Shown: positions 1-9,807 of the stretch, piece by piece | How positions within the stretch are numbered: position 1 is the stretch's first letter | Layout: each line of letters starts with the position of its first letter | Source of the DNA: Pelargonium nanum | Taxonomy: Eukaryota > Streptophyta > Magnoliopsida > Geraniales > Geraniaceae | Direction of reading: 5' to 3' | DNA length: 33,812 nucleotides | NCBI GenBank assembly: GCA_036897485.1 | Contig: JAYMTF010000558.1 | Coordinates: 1 to 33,812, forward strand | Notes under the pieces: model-generated | What the model was told of the DNA's origin: nothing | What the model saw: the letters and a program-made list of their open reading frames with translations, nothing else | The model's database searches: none | Program-made: the position numbers and the translations under genes

Positions 1-308
1 TTAAGGAGGGTGCTGAGTTAACAAACAAGCACTTATTTTCTAACGCGGTTACAAGTTTGTTTCAATATAGTACAATGCGAAGTATGTGCAATTAAAATAA
101 TAGCTTATATGGTTTAAAAAAAATAGCCTGTATATTTGACAAGAGTATCATGATTATAAGTTGAAATTTAAGATTAAAGTATTAAATTAAGATGACTTGA
201 AGTTGAATATGTTTGATATTTAAAGATTTTCAATATTTGTCTCTCTCTTTTAACAATTGCAAGTCTACAACATTTCAATGGTGTTTAAATACCTAGTCTT
301 ACCACCAA
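1..308. other. AT-rich intergenic DNA, no gene seen
   Basis: I see no convincing reading frame, RNA gene or repeat boundary here. The stretch is AT-rich and ends where a possible SINE begins. Confidence 0.5.
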
Positions 309-309
309 G

Positions 310-480
310 CGTGAGGGTCAACTGGTAAGAAATTGTTCTTGTTTAATCTTTCAAGTTCGAGCTTCAAAAAATATAGTTGCGTTAAAACTAAGTAGAAAGA
401 GTTTTGTCGCTTTTATAATTCTGTTCGATTCAAATGAGGATTATTTTTGGTGTTGTATGTGTTAAAGATGTTTATATAAA
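310..480 (+). repeat. possible degenerate tRNA-derived SINE
   Basis: A pol III A-box-like stretch (GGTCAACTGGTAAGAA, near 317-332) is followed about 20-25 bases later by a B-box-like CAAGTTCGAGCTTC (near 352-365), the order and rough spacing of a tRNA-derived SINE head. The downstream body has no clear A-rich tail, and I could not find a convincing target-site duplication, so the limits are approximate. Chance similarity or an old decayed copy are both possible. Confidence 0.4.
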
Positions 481-900
481 CTTATATACAAAGAAGGATA
501 TGAAGGTGAGAACTAATTTGGGCCACCATTTTAAATATAAATAAGTTGTGGGGTATCGTTGGAAGCAAAGATCCTAAAATTTGAAGTTTCCTAAAGGACA
601 GCACAGCAGTTAAGGTGTAAATATAAATATAAATATAATTAATTAACCATTTATTATATGAGAGGAACTGTTTGTCCTTTAAGTGGAAAACAATATAGCT
701 TTGTTGATTCTCGGAGCCACCAAAGTCTATGTTGTTGTCTTTACTGTTCAAAACACAACTCTAACTCCCAAAATTTAATTAAAATTTACTTTTATTCTCC
801 TTATTTTTTAATTGAATAAGTGCTTCTTTTTGTTTTAACAATAGTGTTTTATTTATTTTGTTTTAATATAAATATAAAATAAATAAATGTAAGTTAGTCT
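481..900. other. AT-rich intergenic DNA with short AAATAT repeat
   Basis: This is low-complexity AT-rich DNA. A short AAATAT-type microsatellite lies at about 618-640. A small minus-strand reading frame covers much of it but runs through the microsatellite and resembles no protein I know. Confidence 0.4.
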
Positions 901-902
901 AT

Positions 903-1175
903 ACTCCCAAAATTCATATTATATTTCATTTGTCTCAAAATGAGCTTTTTTATTTCTATTTTGAAAAACATTAAACATAAGTTAACTAATGTGTCATATT
1001 TATTCTTGTATCTTCATGATCATGTGTAATAACAAGTTTAAGAGATACTAACTAACTTTCTATATGAATACTATTGGCAATTCATGCATAACTAATTTTT
1101 TAGAAGAAAAAAAGTGACACTCATTTTTTGACGAAAATTAAGAGAATTAAGACATTTGGGACATAGAGAGTAATA
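903..1175. repeat. Stowaway-like MITE, copy A (degenerate)
   Basis: The left end has TACTCCC, then after an apparent insertion of roughly 18 bases GTCTCAAAATGAG. The right end (GACATTTGGGACATAGAGAGTA) reads as a diverged inverted version of the common plant terminal TACTCCCTCYGTCCC. The interior shares word order with the sequence at 7275-7520, including TTCATGCATAA and the nearby GTGACACT. TA duplications are plausible at both ends. Family assignment is by general appearance. Confidence 0.5.
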
Positions 1176-1390
1176 TATTAAAATTTGTAAAAATAACTAA
1201 TGAAGTGTCACATAAACTTTTGTTTCTAAAGAAAATCTTCAATGCTTAATTTCTTTTATGGGTTCGAAGAGGAGAGAGAGTGTGTCACACGGTTTATCAT
1301 TCTTTTTAGCTTTTTATTCTTCAATGCTTATAATGTGAAATAACGAGGCTTATATGGGTTCTAAGAGGAGAGAGAGTGTGTGTCACATGA

Positions 1391-1398
1391 CTTATCAC
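1391..1398 (+). repeat. Left target-site duplication of the hAT element
   Basis: CTTATCAC lies immediately left of the terminal inverted repeat and is repeated exactly at 1660-1667. Eight bases is the duplication size made by hAT-superfamily transposases. Confidence 0.85.
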
Positions 1399-1659
1399 CA
1401 GAGACGGATCCACTACCAAAGGATTGGGAGCAACTGCCCCCCAGTAAAAAAAATTTCTTTAAAAACTGTCCATTAAGTTTTACATATTTTAATATTTGTC
1501 CCACTCAATTTTAACATTTGCCCCCATTGGAACGTTCAAAATATATATTATTGCCCCCGTTGTGTAAAAGTTTTTTTCAGTTCTATCATGAATAATTAAT
1601 TTTTTATATATAATAAATTATTTTGTCCCCACTAACTAAAAGTTCTGGATCCGTCCCTA
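1399..1659. mobile_element. Non-autonomous hAT-family element (261 bp)
   Basis: The element starts with CAGAGACGGATCCA and ends with TGGATCCGTCCCTA. These are 14-base terminal inverted repeats sharing GACGGATCCA exactly. It is flanked by a perfect 8-bp duplication, CTTATCAC. There is no coding capacity; the inside is AT-rich with runs of TGCCCC and GCCCCC just within the ends, as in related plant elements carrying the GGATCCGTCCCTG terminus. It would need a transposase supplied elsewhere. It sits inside the second copy of a local tandem repeat. Confidence 0.85.
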
Positions 1660-1667
1660 CTTATCAC
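1660..1667 (+). repeat. Right target-site duplication of the hAT element
   Basis: CTTATCAC here is identical to 1391-1398 and directly abuts the right inverted repeat. Confidence 0.85.
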
Positions 1668-1719
1668 CATCTTTAATTTTTTATTCTCCAGCGCTTATGG
1701 TGTAAATAATGAGGCTTGC

Positions 1720-3830
1720 CGTCTTCTTTTTAGCATCTCTTCTTGACACCCAATGAAAATTAATGTTTACTAATAATCTTCGGTATGTCATTAAGTAGTA
1801 TATTGTAAAATTTTACCCTTTCTTGCTATGCACTTTAACTAAAGTATAATAGATATACTTTATATAGTAGTTTTACATCATATTGTTTCTTTGCATTTCC
1901 AATGTTGGATAAGTAACCAATTTATGCAATAGGCATTCACTTCATTCTCTTTTTGAGTTTTTCATGTGAGACTTTTAAAACTCTAATTAGCAGCTAAACC
2001 CAAAAAGAGTGGAGACAAAACTATTTAAACTATAAAATTATTTTAATAATTTTAATTTTAGGATAGCCAATGTTTTATTTTTCACTGAAATTTTTGTCAT
2101 TGTATATGTATAGTGGGCTCTTAGACGGGCTTTTACAGTTTGAGTAGCCCAATTTCATGGCTGCCTTGTAGTTTAAGCTCGGCATTTTTGGGGCCTGGGC
2201 TTCCAAACAGTCCATATATTCTTTTGAAGGAACAATCCATCTTCTATGAGCCCAATATGATCATTATTATTGCTACTAATTTATTTTCTTAAAAAAGAGT
2301 GCCATTTTTTAATGGTTTGTCAAACAAACACCAAAAACAAAAAGTGTAGAGAGATGAATAAGATATGGACAAATAATTAGAGTGAAGATCTAACAATAGA
2401 AACACAAAAATTGAAGAAATTGAAGGCAAATTTATAGAGCTTGCTTTTCAAAAAAAGAAGATTAAACGACTGAACTTTCTACAATGTGCGAGAGAGAAAC
2501 TGACAATGTTAGAATTGAATAAATAATGATTCATATGTCATCTCTACGAATAAATAATGATTCATATATGTCAAATGATTGTTCATATTTGAACCATGCA
2601 TCCGATTTAATGAGTCCAACAAGACGGATTAAACGAGTCCAAATGTTGGCGGGTTGGACGCACAACCCTAGATAGTTTGACTAGTTAAAACCTATTAAAT
2701 CAGTCTCTTATTAAAATATGTACAATCTTAATGGATGAAAACAAAGTATGTTTGGTTCTGTTAAGGTGTGGACTTACTGAATAAACCAAGCCGGTGAAAT
2801 GGTTGAACTCTCGAAACATAATAGTAGTTGTTTATTTTTTATCGCAAGTAATTTATATATAGTTTTGTTAAGTGTTATTATACCAAGAAAAAATAACCAT
2901 ACAACTTCTGACAGTATTCATATAACTATACACTATATATTATAAAATAGAAGATAAAAATATAAAAGTCAAGTCACTAAGATACTTTAGTATTAATTAC
3001 AACACACACTCCTATTAACAAAGTATTGTTACATTCGAGTAATTTTAATTTTGTACCGTACTATGAACAGTGACTAAATGTAAAATATTACGTGAAAATA
3101 GAGATGCTATTTTACTACAATCCCATAATTTATCACACTATAATGATAGGTGTGAAGTACAAGTACACCCGACATAAAATTAACTTGACTGATTTGCATG
3201 GTTCAATTCAAACTTTAATATCTTACCAAAATTGAAGGGTCCTATATATATATATATATGGTCATAAATTTATGGTTACTATAGTTATTAATGAATACTA
3301 GTCCATGTGCCAACTGCCAAAGAAATAGTTAGGTTCTACGAATAATAGCCTCTACCTAACCAAAGAAAACAAGTGAATCTTCAATTCCAAAAACCTAACA
3401 ACCAAAATGACACAATATTTATATCAATCTGTTAAATAAACTAAAGAGAACCGTACATTGGGAAGTCAATAGTAGGAAGACAATTGAAGAACACATGGTT
3501 TTTAATCATTACAAGTTAACTTCTTTTGTGTATATATTAATTTGAGCTTAGGTTTTTTTTTTTTTTTTGAGCTTAGGTTAATTGAGCTTAGGTTAAATTC
3601 TTACTTCATTTATGTTTGCATCATCATACGCATGAAAAGTTAAGCTATCTTGGTTAGATGATGACATTTTTACTCATCAATATCCCCGTAATAAGATGAA
3701 TGATCTTTGCATAGAAGAACACATCTTTGAAACAAAATGTAATCGCAAATCAGCACAATAATGTACTTATAGGCCACGACTCAATGAAGGAGAAGCATCT
3801 GTACTATATTACATGCTAAGACTTTATAGA
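1720..3830. other. Gene-free AT-rich DNA with small repeats
   Basis: No gene is supported. Visible items are: several TGGGCY-type motifs on both strands at about 2112-2255; a 24-base direct repeat, GAATAAATAATGATTCATAT plus TGTCA, at 2517-2540 and 2548-2573 with two extra bases in the second copy; a TA microsatellite at 3243-3259; and three copies of GAGCTTAGGTT at 3544, 3569 and 3584, the first two separated by a run of 16 T. Confidence 0.5.
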
Positions 3831-4330
3831 CCTAAATCATGCACACACGTGTACCGCATCTAATGCCCTCATTGACCACGCGCCAAAAAAGTAATTGTGA
3901 ACAATAAGACTAGGGGCAAGTGTTGCCTCACACTATAAAGAAAATAGGACAGAATGACTATAATAGACATGAATGATCCATTAATCGAAGTTGACTTCTC
4001 AAAAGAACTATAACCTAGAACGGGGCTATACATTATGATATCGTCTTTACATGTGTTAGGATAGTTGTCTTGAAAATACTATAAGTGTAGAGTCTCAAGA
4101 GACGAGGCTAGACATCCGATTTTTTCTCATGAATTCATGGGTCATATAGATGGGTAACACACCTAGCAAGAAATCCATGTGTGTACCTAGAAAACTGCCT
4201 TGTGCGCGATAATCAAATCTACTATAGAGAAATTCGAACAACATCTGATCTATAGGAAGGAGTTCATCACATGTTGTCGTGTGGTTAATTGCGGTGAAAT
4301 TGACTTTAGACTTTAGTGATAATAGGTGAA
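3831..4330. repeat. Possible retrotransposon-derived fragment
   Basis: This stretch is less AT-rich than its surroundings and has none of the poly-A/T tracts that fill them. It looks like the non-coding or decayed part of an LTR retrotransposon by texture only. I found no primer-binding site, paired LTR or coding domain, so the call is tentative. Confidence 0.2.
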
Positions 4331-4439
4331 TTGCAAAGAAAGAGTATAATAAGAATATGCTGCCTCTAAAATGAGTATCTAGTCAACTGTTCTTTATTCT
4401 CTGCTACTCACTACAGACTTCCACTTCCTGACATTCACA

Positions 4440-4900
4440 AAAGTTCTCCAACAACTCTTCTCCTCTCCACTTTTTTCCTTTCTCTCTTTCCCATTTATAC
4501 AACAAATTATTATAATTAATTAACTATATTCATATTGTCATATACTAGTAGTAAATCAATAGCCGTAAGATATGTTTTGTGACGCACGTCTAATGAGGAC
4601 AAGAGATTGCGACACGTGTCATGCGAGTGTGCAGCTAAAAAGTAGGCATGCAGTGGACACTATCATTGCCCACTCCAACAACCTCTTCTTCGATTCATCA
4701 ATTTGTTTGGAATTGGAGGAAAGATATACGCACACAAGTTGTTACCTATTTATTGTTGGATACTCATACTATATGGAATTAAGGATTCACGTGACTCACG
4801 TGACACCCCCGCTCCTTTTTATGACCTTCTTCTGTTACTCTGTTTCTGTGTCTGGGGCCCACTAACGGGCCACCGTAGTATTGCAGTACAGTAAATTGGG
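4440..4900. promoter_or_regulatory. Promoter-like stretch with three G-box cores
   Basis: A pyrimidine-rich tract (about 4456-4497) is followed by the perfect palindrome GACACGTGTC at 4611-4620 and two CACGTG cores at 4788-4793 and 4797-4802, the latter two inside repeated TCACGTGAC-like words. A GGGCCCAC motif follows at about 4854. G-box cores of this kind bind bZIP and bHLH factors in plants. Small reading frames here (about 4572-4894) show no family resemblance. No recognisable gene lies downstream, so this may be a relic promoter or the 5' part of a non-coding transcript. Confidence 0.35.
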
Positions 4901-5089
4901 TGAATAAAAATAACCCATTTATCATGTGACTGAAGTAATAATATGAATGACATATATGCTAAAATTAAATGAGGTTTATGGATCTCTTCAATGTTGTTAC
5001 TAACAATAAACAAGTCATTTGGGATAGAAAATAGTCATGTAATTATTACTATATGATGAATATATATGTGTGTTGATGTTGTAAAAAAC

Positions 5090-5785
5090 TGTAAACTAGA
5101 GCAATCGAATTACAAAACGATATGTTGTGTCCGAACCATGGAGCGTCACTTTGGTATTCATTATTGGAAGTCTAGTTGGTTCGACGACCGAATAACTCAA
5201 AGGCACATAAAAGAAGACATCTCTCACACTCGAACATGAGGCTTGTACGAGCGGGTGTGACTCAAAGTTTGGCAAACTCCAAATCAAGCGGAAGTGAGCA
5301 CAATCCCAAGATGCCACAACCTCTAAGGCACGTGCCACGACATGGAACACTTCAGCCCGGACTCACTAAGCTTGATTTTAAGAAAAGGTAAGCTCCAATC
5401 CAGATTTTCATAACCTCAAAGGTATCATGTCGTGACATCGAGTCCCTCTAACCCAAGATGAGGCGAGTTCGAGCTCAATTTGTTGTGCCCTCAGTACTTT
5501 TCCATATTGCGACACCATACTCTTCCAACATGCATGAGCTTAGATTCATAGATTGACGCGACATCACTTTTTCATGTCATACCACCAATTGCTCTTCAAA
5601 CTCGGATCATAAGTCCATACTGTCGAGGCCTCATTTCGCATCGAGCACAATAACATTACTTCCACTCACCCTTTATCCTCGAGATAAAGTCACCAAGAGA
5701 GTTCAAAGGCCCTGATGAGAGCCCATCGCAACTCCTCAACATTTGATTTTCACAAGAGAGCTCCAAGCTCCCAATGATTGCTCAT
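5090..5785. other. GC-richer intergenic tract, probably decayed repeat
   Basis: Base composition rises relative to the flanks and the text lacks AT simple repeats, which suggests an inserted repeat. Short reading frames occur on both strands, but none resembles a known domain. It merges into the 29-bp minisatellite to its right. Confidence 0.3.
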
Positions 5786-5840
5786 TATCTCTCCTCGTCA
5801 CTTTGTCACCAGAAAAGTCCTTCGAGGTCTCGGTCTTATA

Positions 5841-6005
5841 GGTTCACCTCTAAAGCTACCTGCCTTTTCGGGGCACCTCCAAGACTTTTCGCTTCGTTGG
5901 GTCACTTACAAGGCTCATCGACTCACCGGGTCACCTCCACGCCTTTTCAAGTCACCTCTAAAACTCCCCTCCTTATCTGGTCACTACCAAAATATCTTGT
6001 TCAAC
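5841..6005 (+). repeat. Degenerate minisatellite, 29-bp period
   Basis: Units opening with GGTCACCTCYAA or close variants start at about 5841, 5871, 5900, 5929, 5950 and 5979. The spacings are 30, 29, 29, 21 and 29 bases, so one unit has lost about 8 bases. Many units also keep a CTTTTC or CTCATCG block. The period is not a multiple of three. A 129-codon frame crosses the array, but repeats in shifted phase argue against a protein. Confidence 0.7.
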
Positions 6006-6019
6006 TTGAACACTAAGAC

Positions 6020-7270
6020 ACTAGTTATAGCGGTAGGCGCTTATTGGGGTTCCGCTCCACACCGCAATGCTCAAAGAAGAAACGAGAACTTCCTAACTCC
6101 CTCGAAACCAGTAGACAGTGCGCCTGAGAAGCTATCAAACATGAAGATGTTAACCCAAACACAGTGATTGATGCTCCATTCATGTATAATTTTATCTTTT
6201 GTATTTCATTTCTTGTTTTATAAAAAATATTATTTTTATCTAACAATATCACTTCAATGAGTATTTTTACTACACGCTAGAAGGCAAATGTACGTAGACG
6301 CTTCACGGTTTTACAAAAGCTTTGATGTGAACGCCCCAACAAACAAGCACCTTCCGCAAAAATGTCTTATTTCATGTGCGACGTTGTTTACGTTGTGGAC
6401 ATTTTTGCACTAATATAAATTGTTGCCATCTGCAAAATACACGTCCTGCGAAGGCGGTCCATGTTCCACAATAGACCCGCACAACACCAGCCACCCATCG
6501 CCAACAACTGGTAGTTGATAATGATCCGCGAGCGACATGTGTGGGGCCCACAGGTAGAGGTGCACTCGAAACTCATCATATAGGTACCATTTGAATTCTC
6601 TCTTGGCGCCTAAAGGTGTAGATGCTGTCGCTTAGCGGGTAAAGTGTGACACACGGAATATTTTTATGGGCAGTTTCTGGGAGTGAGCGGTTAAAATAAA
6701 CTGATAGTGTTTGGTCTGATATCGTCGGAGAACCAAAAACAATTGCATGGCTCTAATAATAAAAGTGTTTACATTTATTAATAATACAGACAATAATACG
6801 AAGTTTCTACAAAAATCCCAACTACCTTTTTTCGACTTTTACGTGAATTTCATTCGTGTACTTCACTTGAAATACTTGCACAAGTACATTGTATTATTCA
6901 ATTTTATTTAACTGACTTTTATTTTGAATTTTATTGTAATTCATACATGATATATATTTCTCAAAAAGAAGAAGTGAAGTGATGCTTTATTTTTAGTTTT
7001 ATGTATAATAAGGGTACATAATGGGGACATCACGAATAAAGTCGGTTTGCTCCGGTAATGGATGTATTAAATAAAAATGGGGATTGAGAATGCTAAGTCA
7101 AAAATTATTTAGCTTAAGATAATCCACTAAAGAGATTATGACACCTCATTTAAAATGCTTGAATCTAGCAGGTCGCTCCGCTCCCACAAATTTATTTGAG
7201 TGGGTAAATGGATAGTTTAATATGGTGGCAAACTTTCATTGGTTTAGCTTAGATTCCTTATTCTCAAATA
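6020..7270. other. Gene-free intergenic DNA, mixed composition
   Basis: The first part (to about 6700) is GC-richer and probably continues the decayed repeat that holds the minisatellite. The rest returns to AT-rich DNA. No coding domain, RNA gene or clear repeat boundary was found. Confidence 0.35.
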
Positions 7271-7274
7271 AAGA

Positions 7275-7520
7275 ATATTAATTTTGTCACGAAATAAGTA
7301 TCTTGATTTCTTTTTTTTATAAAGAAATAAGTGAGTGATGTCAAATTTATTTTATGTTTCTATTAATAATTGTTGTAACAAACTCAAGTCACACTAACTT
7401 ATTGTCGGAAAAATATCGATAGTTCATGCATAAATAGATTTTTAACGTAAAATATGTGACACTTATTTGAGACTAAAATAAGAGATAATATAAATATTCA
7501 TTTTGGAATGTATAGAGTAT
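7275..7520. repeat. Stowaway-like MITE, copy B (degenerate)
   Basis: The interior matches the repeat at 903-1175 in the order of its words: a GT-rich start, AACAA, a TTATTGTC block, then TTCATGCATAA, GATTTTTAACG and GTGACACTTATTTGAGAC. The terminal inverted repeats are too worn to place exactly. It is a dispersed relative of copy A, not a recent duplicate. Confidence 0.45.
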
Positions 7521-9420
7521 ATCATTTATATTAACAAAATTGAATACAATCAAGTTAATAATAATAAAGTATAGTTGAATGTTATAAATAGCTAGTTAAT
7601 ATTTCATATAACACTATCCAATACAGTGCAAAAAAATGGTCACTCGTTACGTGGAGCATGAAACAATGAAAATTACGAAATTCAGTTGATCATATTTAAA
7701 ATTATATTAAAAAATATCAACTAGAGAAGTTTAGGCTCGGTAATCTTGTTAAAAACTACTTATCATTTCGATAACAGTATGATTAAATTGGTGCTTGAAT
7801 TGCTCAATAAAAACCCTATCATTCATGCACCCAAAGAAAATAAAAAAGTCCTAAGTTAATTATTTTCTATGATACTCCCTAGGTGATATCTCATCAAAAT
7901 TTATACTAGTAATTATAAATGCCAATAATTTTTCCCATCATTTTATTCAAATTCTTGATGGATTAATGAATCTTTGCATCAATATGACCCTATAGATTAC
8001 CGGAAACGTTTGATATTCGATTTAATATAGGTTATTACTAAATAAGATATACAAAACTAATTGCCTCATATGGAAATGCAGTTATTGCAATCATTTGGTA
8101 TCTGGAAAAATAATAAAGCTCGTAATAAAATAATTTTAATGACAATATATGATACACAATACACTAGCTATAATAGGATTTTATGACAGCCCAATTTTTT
8201 TTTTATTCTACTGGAAAATGATTTTACATTGACCAAGTTCAATTTTAGTATTGGTTAATAATAGTACATTCATGCATTATTGTCAATTATTATTAAAATT
8301 AAACACATACTAGTATTTACTAATGATGGAATTTTAGTTTGATACCCGATGATGAATAATGCACATGTAGTTGACAAATCATATATGTCTCGATGCATTA
8401 TATAGTGTTTCCATATATATTTATTACAAGTGCTTTAGGAAATATTTAACAAGATACTAAATTTAATTGCAACATTTGCAATAGTCAAATTATAAGTATC
8501 TTTTTATTATGAACATCATGAAATAAATATGGATGATTTGTATTGTATAAGTTAAAACGCAAAGTAATACGATGCACTAAATTGCTTTTTAGGCACCTAA
8601 GAGGAGAAAGAGTGTGACTTTGGCAACTTTTGCCAAGATGTTTTAAACAAAATAGAAGAGAGTGTCAAATTTTAGGTTTCAACATATTTTTAGATTCAAT
8701 GCTTAATATTTTTACTAAAGGTGATGCAAAACTCGTAACGTCTCTTTTAGCATTTGTATTTGAGATGCCATGATACTCGTATATCTCAGATGTTACTGCA
8801 CTCGTCTCAAAATAACTGTTCAATTTTTTGTAAGAAGTTAGATATGCATAAATTATCAACAATGTTCTTAAACTAGTTAGTATATTTTAAGTTTGTTTCA
8901 ACAATAATTCAATTAGTATAAGATAGAAAAAACCAATTCTTACATCATTCCTAATTTCACTAAAAATATAGACAATTTTTTTATAGGAAAAGTGAGTATG
9001 TTTGTATATATATTGTATGAGTTCTTGACAAAAACTAATGATAATTTTATGAGTGTATTTTAATCTCACGTGATTTGACAATGACATAAATAACGAACTA
9101 ACATATATAAAAAAAACTTGATTGATAATGCATATACAATTCATTACAATATTTTTACTAAGCAAATGTACCTTTTTTGCTATTAAAAACACGGAGTAAC
9201 TGTTTTAAAATGAGTGTCCACTTTCTGTTTTACGTAATTAAGCATAATATTCGTAATTCATGCGTAACTATAAAAATACGACTATCTGGTATAAAACAAT
9301 TAAATTTAATGCAATAATAATTTATTATTAAATAGAGTAATAAAACTGAAATAATAAAAATAATTACACTGATTTTACATATAGAAACTGAAAAAAATAA
9401 GAATAATTAAATTGATATAA
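7521..9420. other. AT-rich intergenic DNA with a worn inverted pair
   Basis: No gene is supported. GCACTCGTCTCAAAATAACT (about 8800) and GTAACTGTTTTAAAATGAGT (about 9197) read as loosely inverted partners about 360-400 bases apart and may be the ends of another worn MITE. AGGAGAAAGAGTGTG near 8600 recalls the AGGAGAGAGAGTGTG word of the tandem repeat at 1270. Confidence 0.35.
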
Positions 9421-9671
9421 TATATTGTGGTAATTATGAGGAGAAAGAAAAGAAGAAACTGCAAATAATAAAGAAAGAGGTGCGTTACTTTATATGAAGC
9501 TTTGCTTTAATGGTGAAATCTGAGAGAAACCATAGTATATTACAGTAGTGTAGTAGAGTAGTGAAAAATGAATGGGTTTGTGGGTACAGCTGTGGGGCTC
9601 TTGAAGGTCTTCTCTTCTGGGCTTGTGGGTCCCTAAAAATCGATTTATCCCCACGAGAAAAATCAACCCTT

Positions 9672-9679
9672 TTTCCCGC
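9672..9679 (+). promoter_or_regulatory. E2F consensus site upstream of the CXC gene
   Basis: TTTCCCGC fits the plant and animal E2F-DP consensus TTTSSCGC exactly. A second TTCCCGC follows at 9681. The sites lie about 130 bases upstream of the predicted start codon, in the leader or proximal promoter. This suggests cell-cycle (G1/S) control of the CXC gene. Confidence 0.55.
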
Positions 9680-9697
9680 CTTCCCGCTCCTCTTGAA

Positions 9698-9752
9698 TCC
9701 AACCCTCCTCTCCCCTATCTTCCGCTTCTTCTCCTTCTAGTTCTTCCCACAA
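9698..9752 (+). promoter_or_regulatory. Pyrimidine patch in proximal promoter or leader
   Basis: This is an almost unbroken C/T run with blocks of CTTC and TCCTTC. Such Y-patches are typical near plant transcription starts and 5' leaders. The true start site cannot be fixed from sequence alone. Confidence 0.45.
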
Positions 9753-9807
9753 CAATCTCACACACACCCACTGAGAGATTGTGCGGAGCTGATTTGATTT
9801 CACTTTC

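Larger units (their letters stand above)
1237..1718. repeat. Tandem repeat of about 80-100 bp, split by a hAT element
   Basis: Copy 1 (about 1237-1320) holds GGGTTCGAAGAGGAGAGAGA, then TGTGTCACAC and TTATCAT. Copy 2 starts near 1319 with the same words (GGGTTCTAAGAGGAGAGAGA, TGTCACATGACTTATCAC). It is interrupted by the insertion at 1399-1659 and resumes at 1668. A partial third copy (CTCCAGCGCTTATGGTG onward) starts near 1687. Copy 1 serves as an internal picture of the site before insertion. Confidence 0.7.

Noticed and set aside
2110..2260. Cluster of TGGGCY (site II-like) motifs
   Set aside because: No gene follows in either direction nearby, and short GC words in AT-rich DNA are weak evidence alone.
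5778..6167. A 129-codon plus-strand frame
   Set aside because: It runs through the 29-bp minisatellite, whose units fall in shifting frames, and shows no domain.
9568..9636. Possible 22-residue uORF ahead of the CXC gene
   Set aside because: It may lie upstream of the transcription start, and nothing in the sequence shows it is in the leader.
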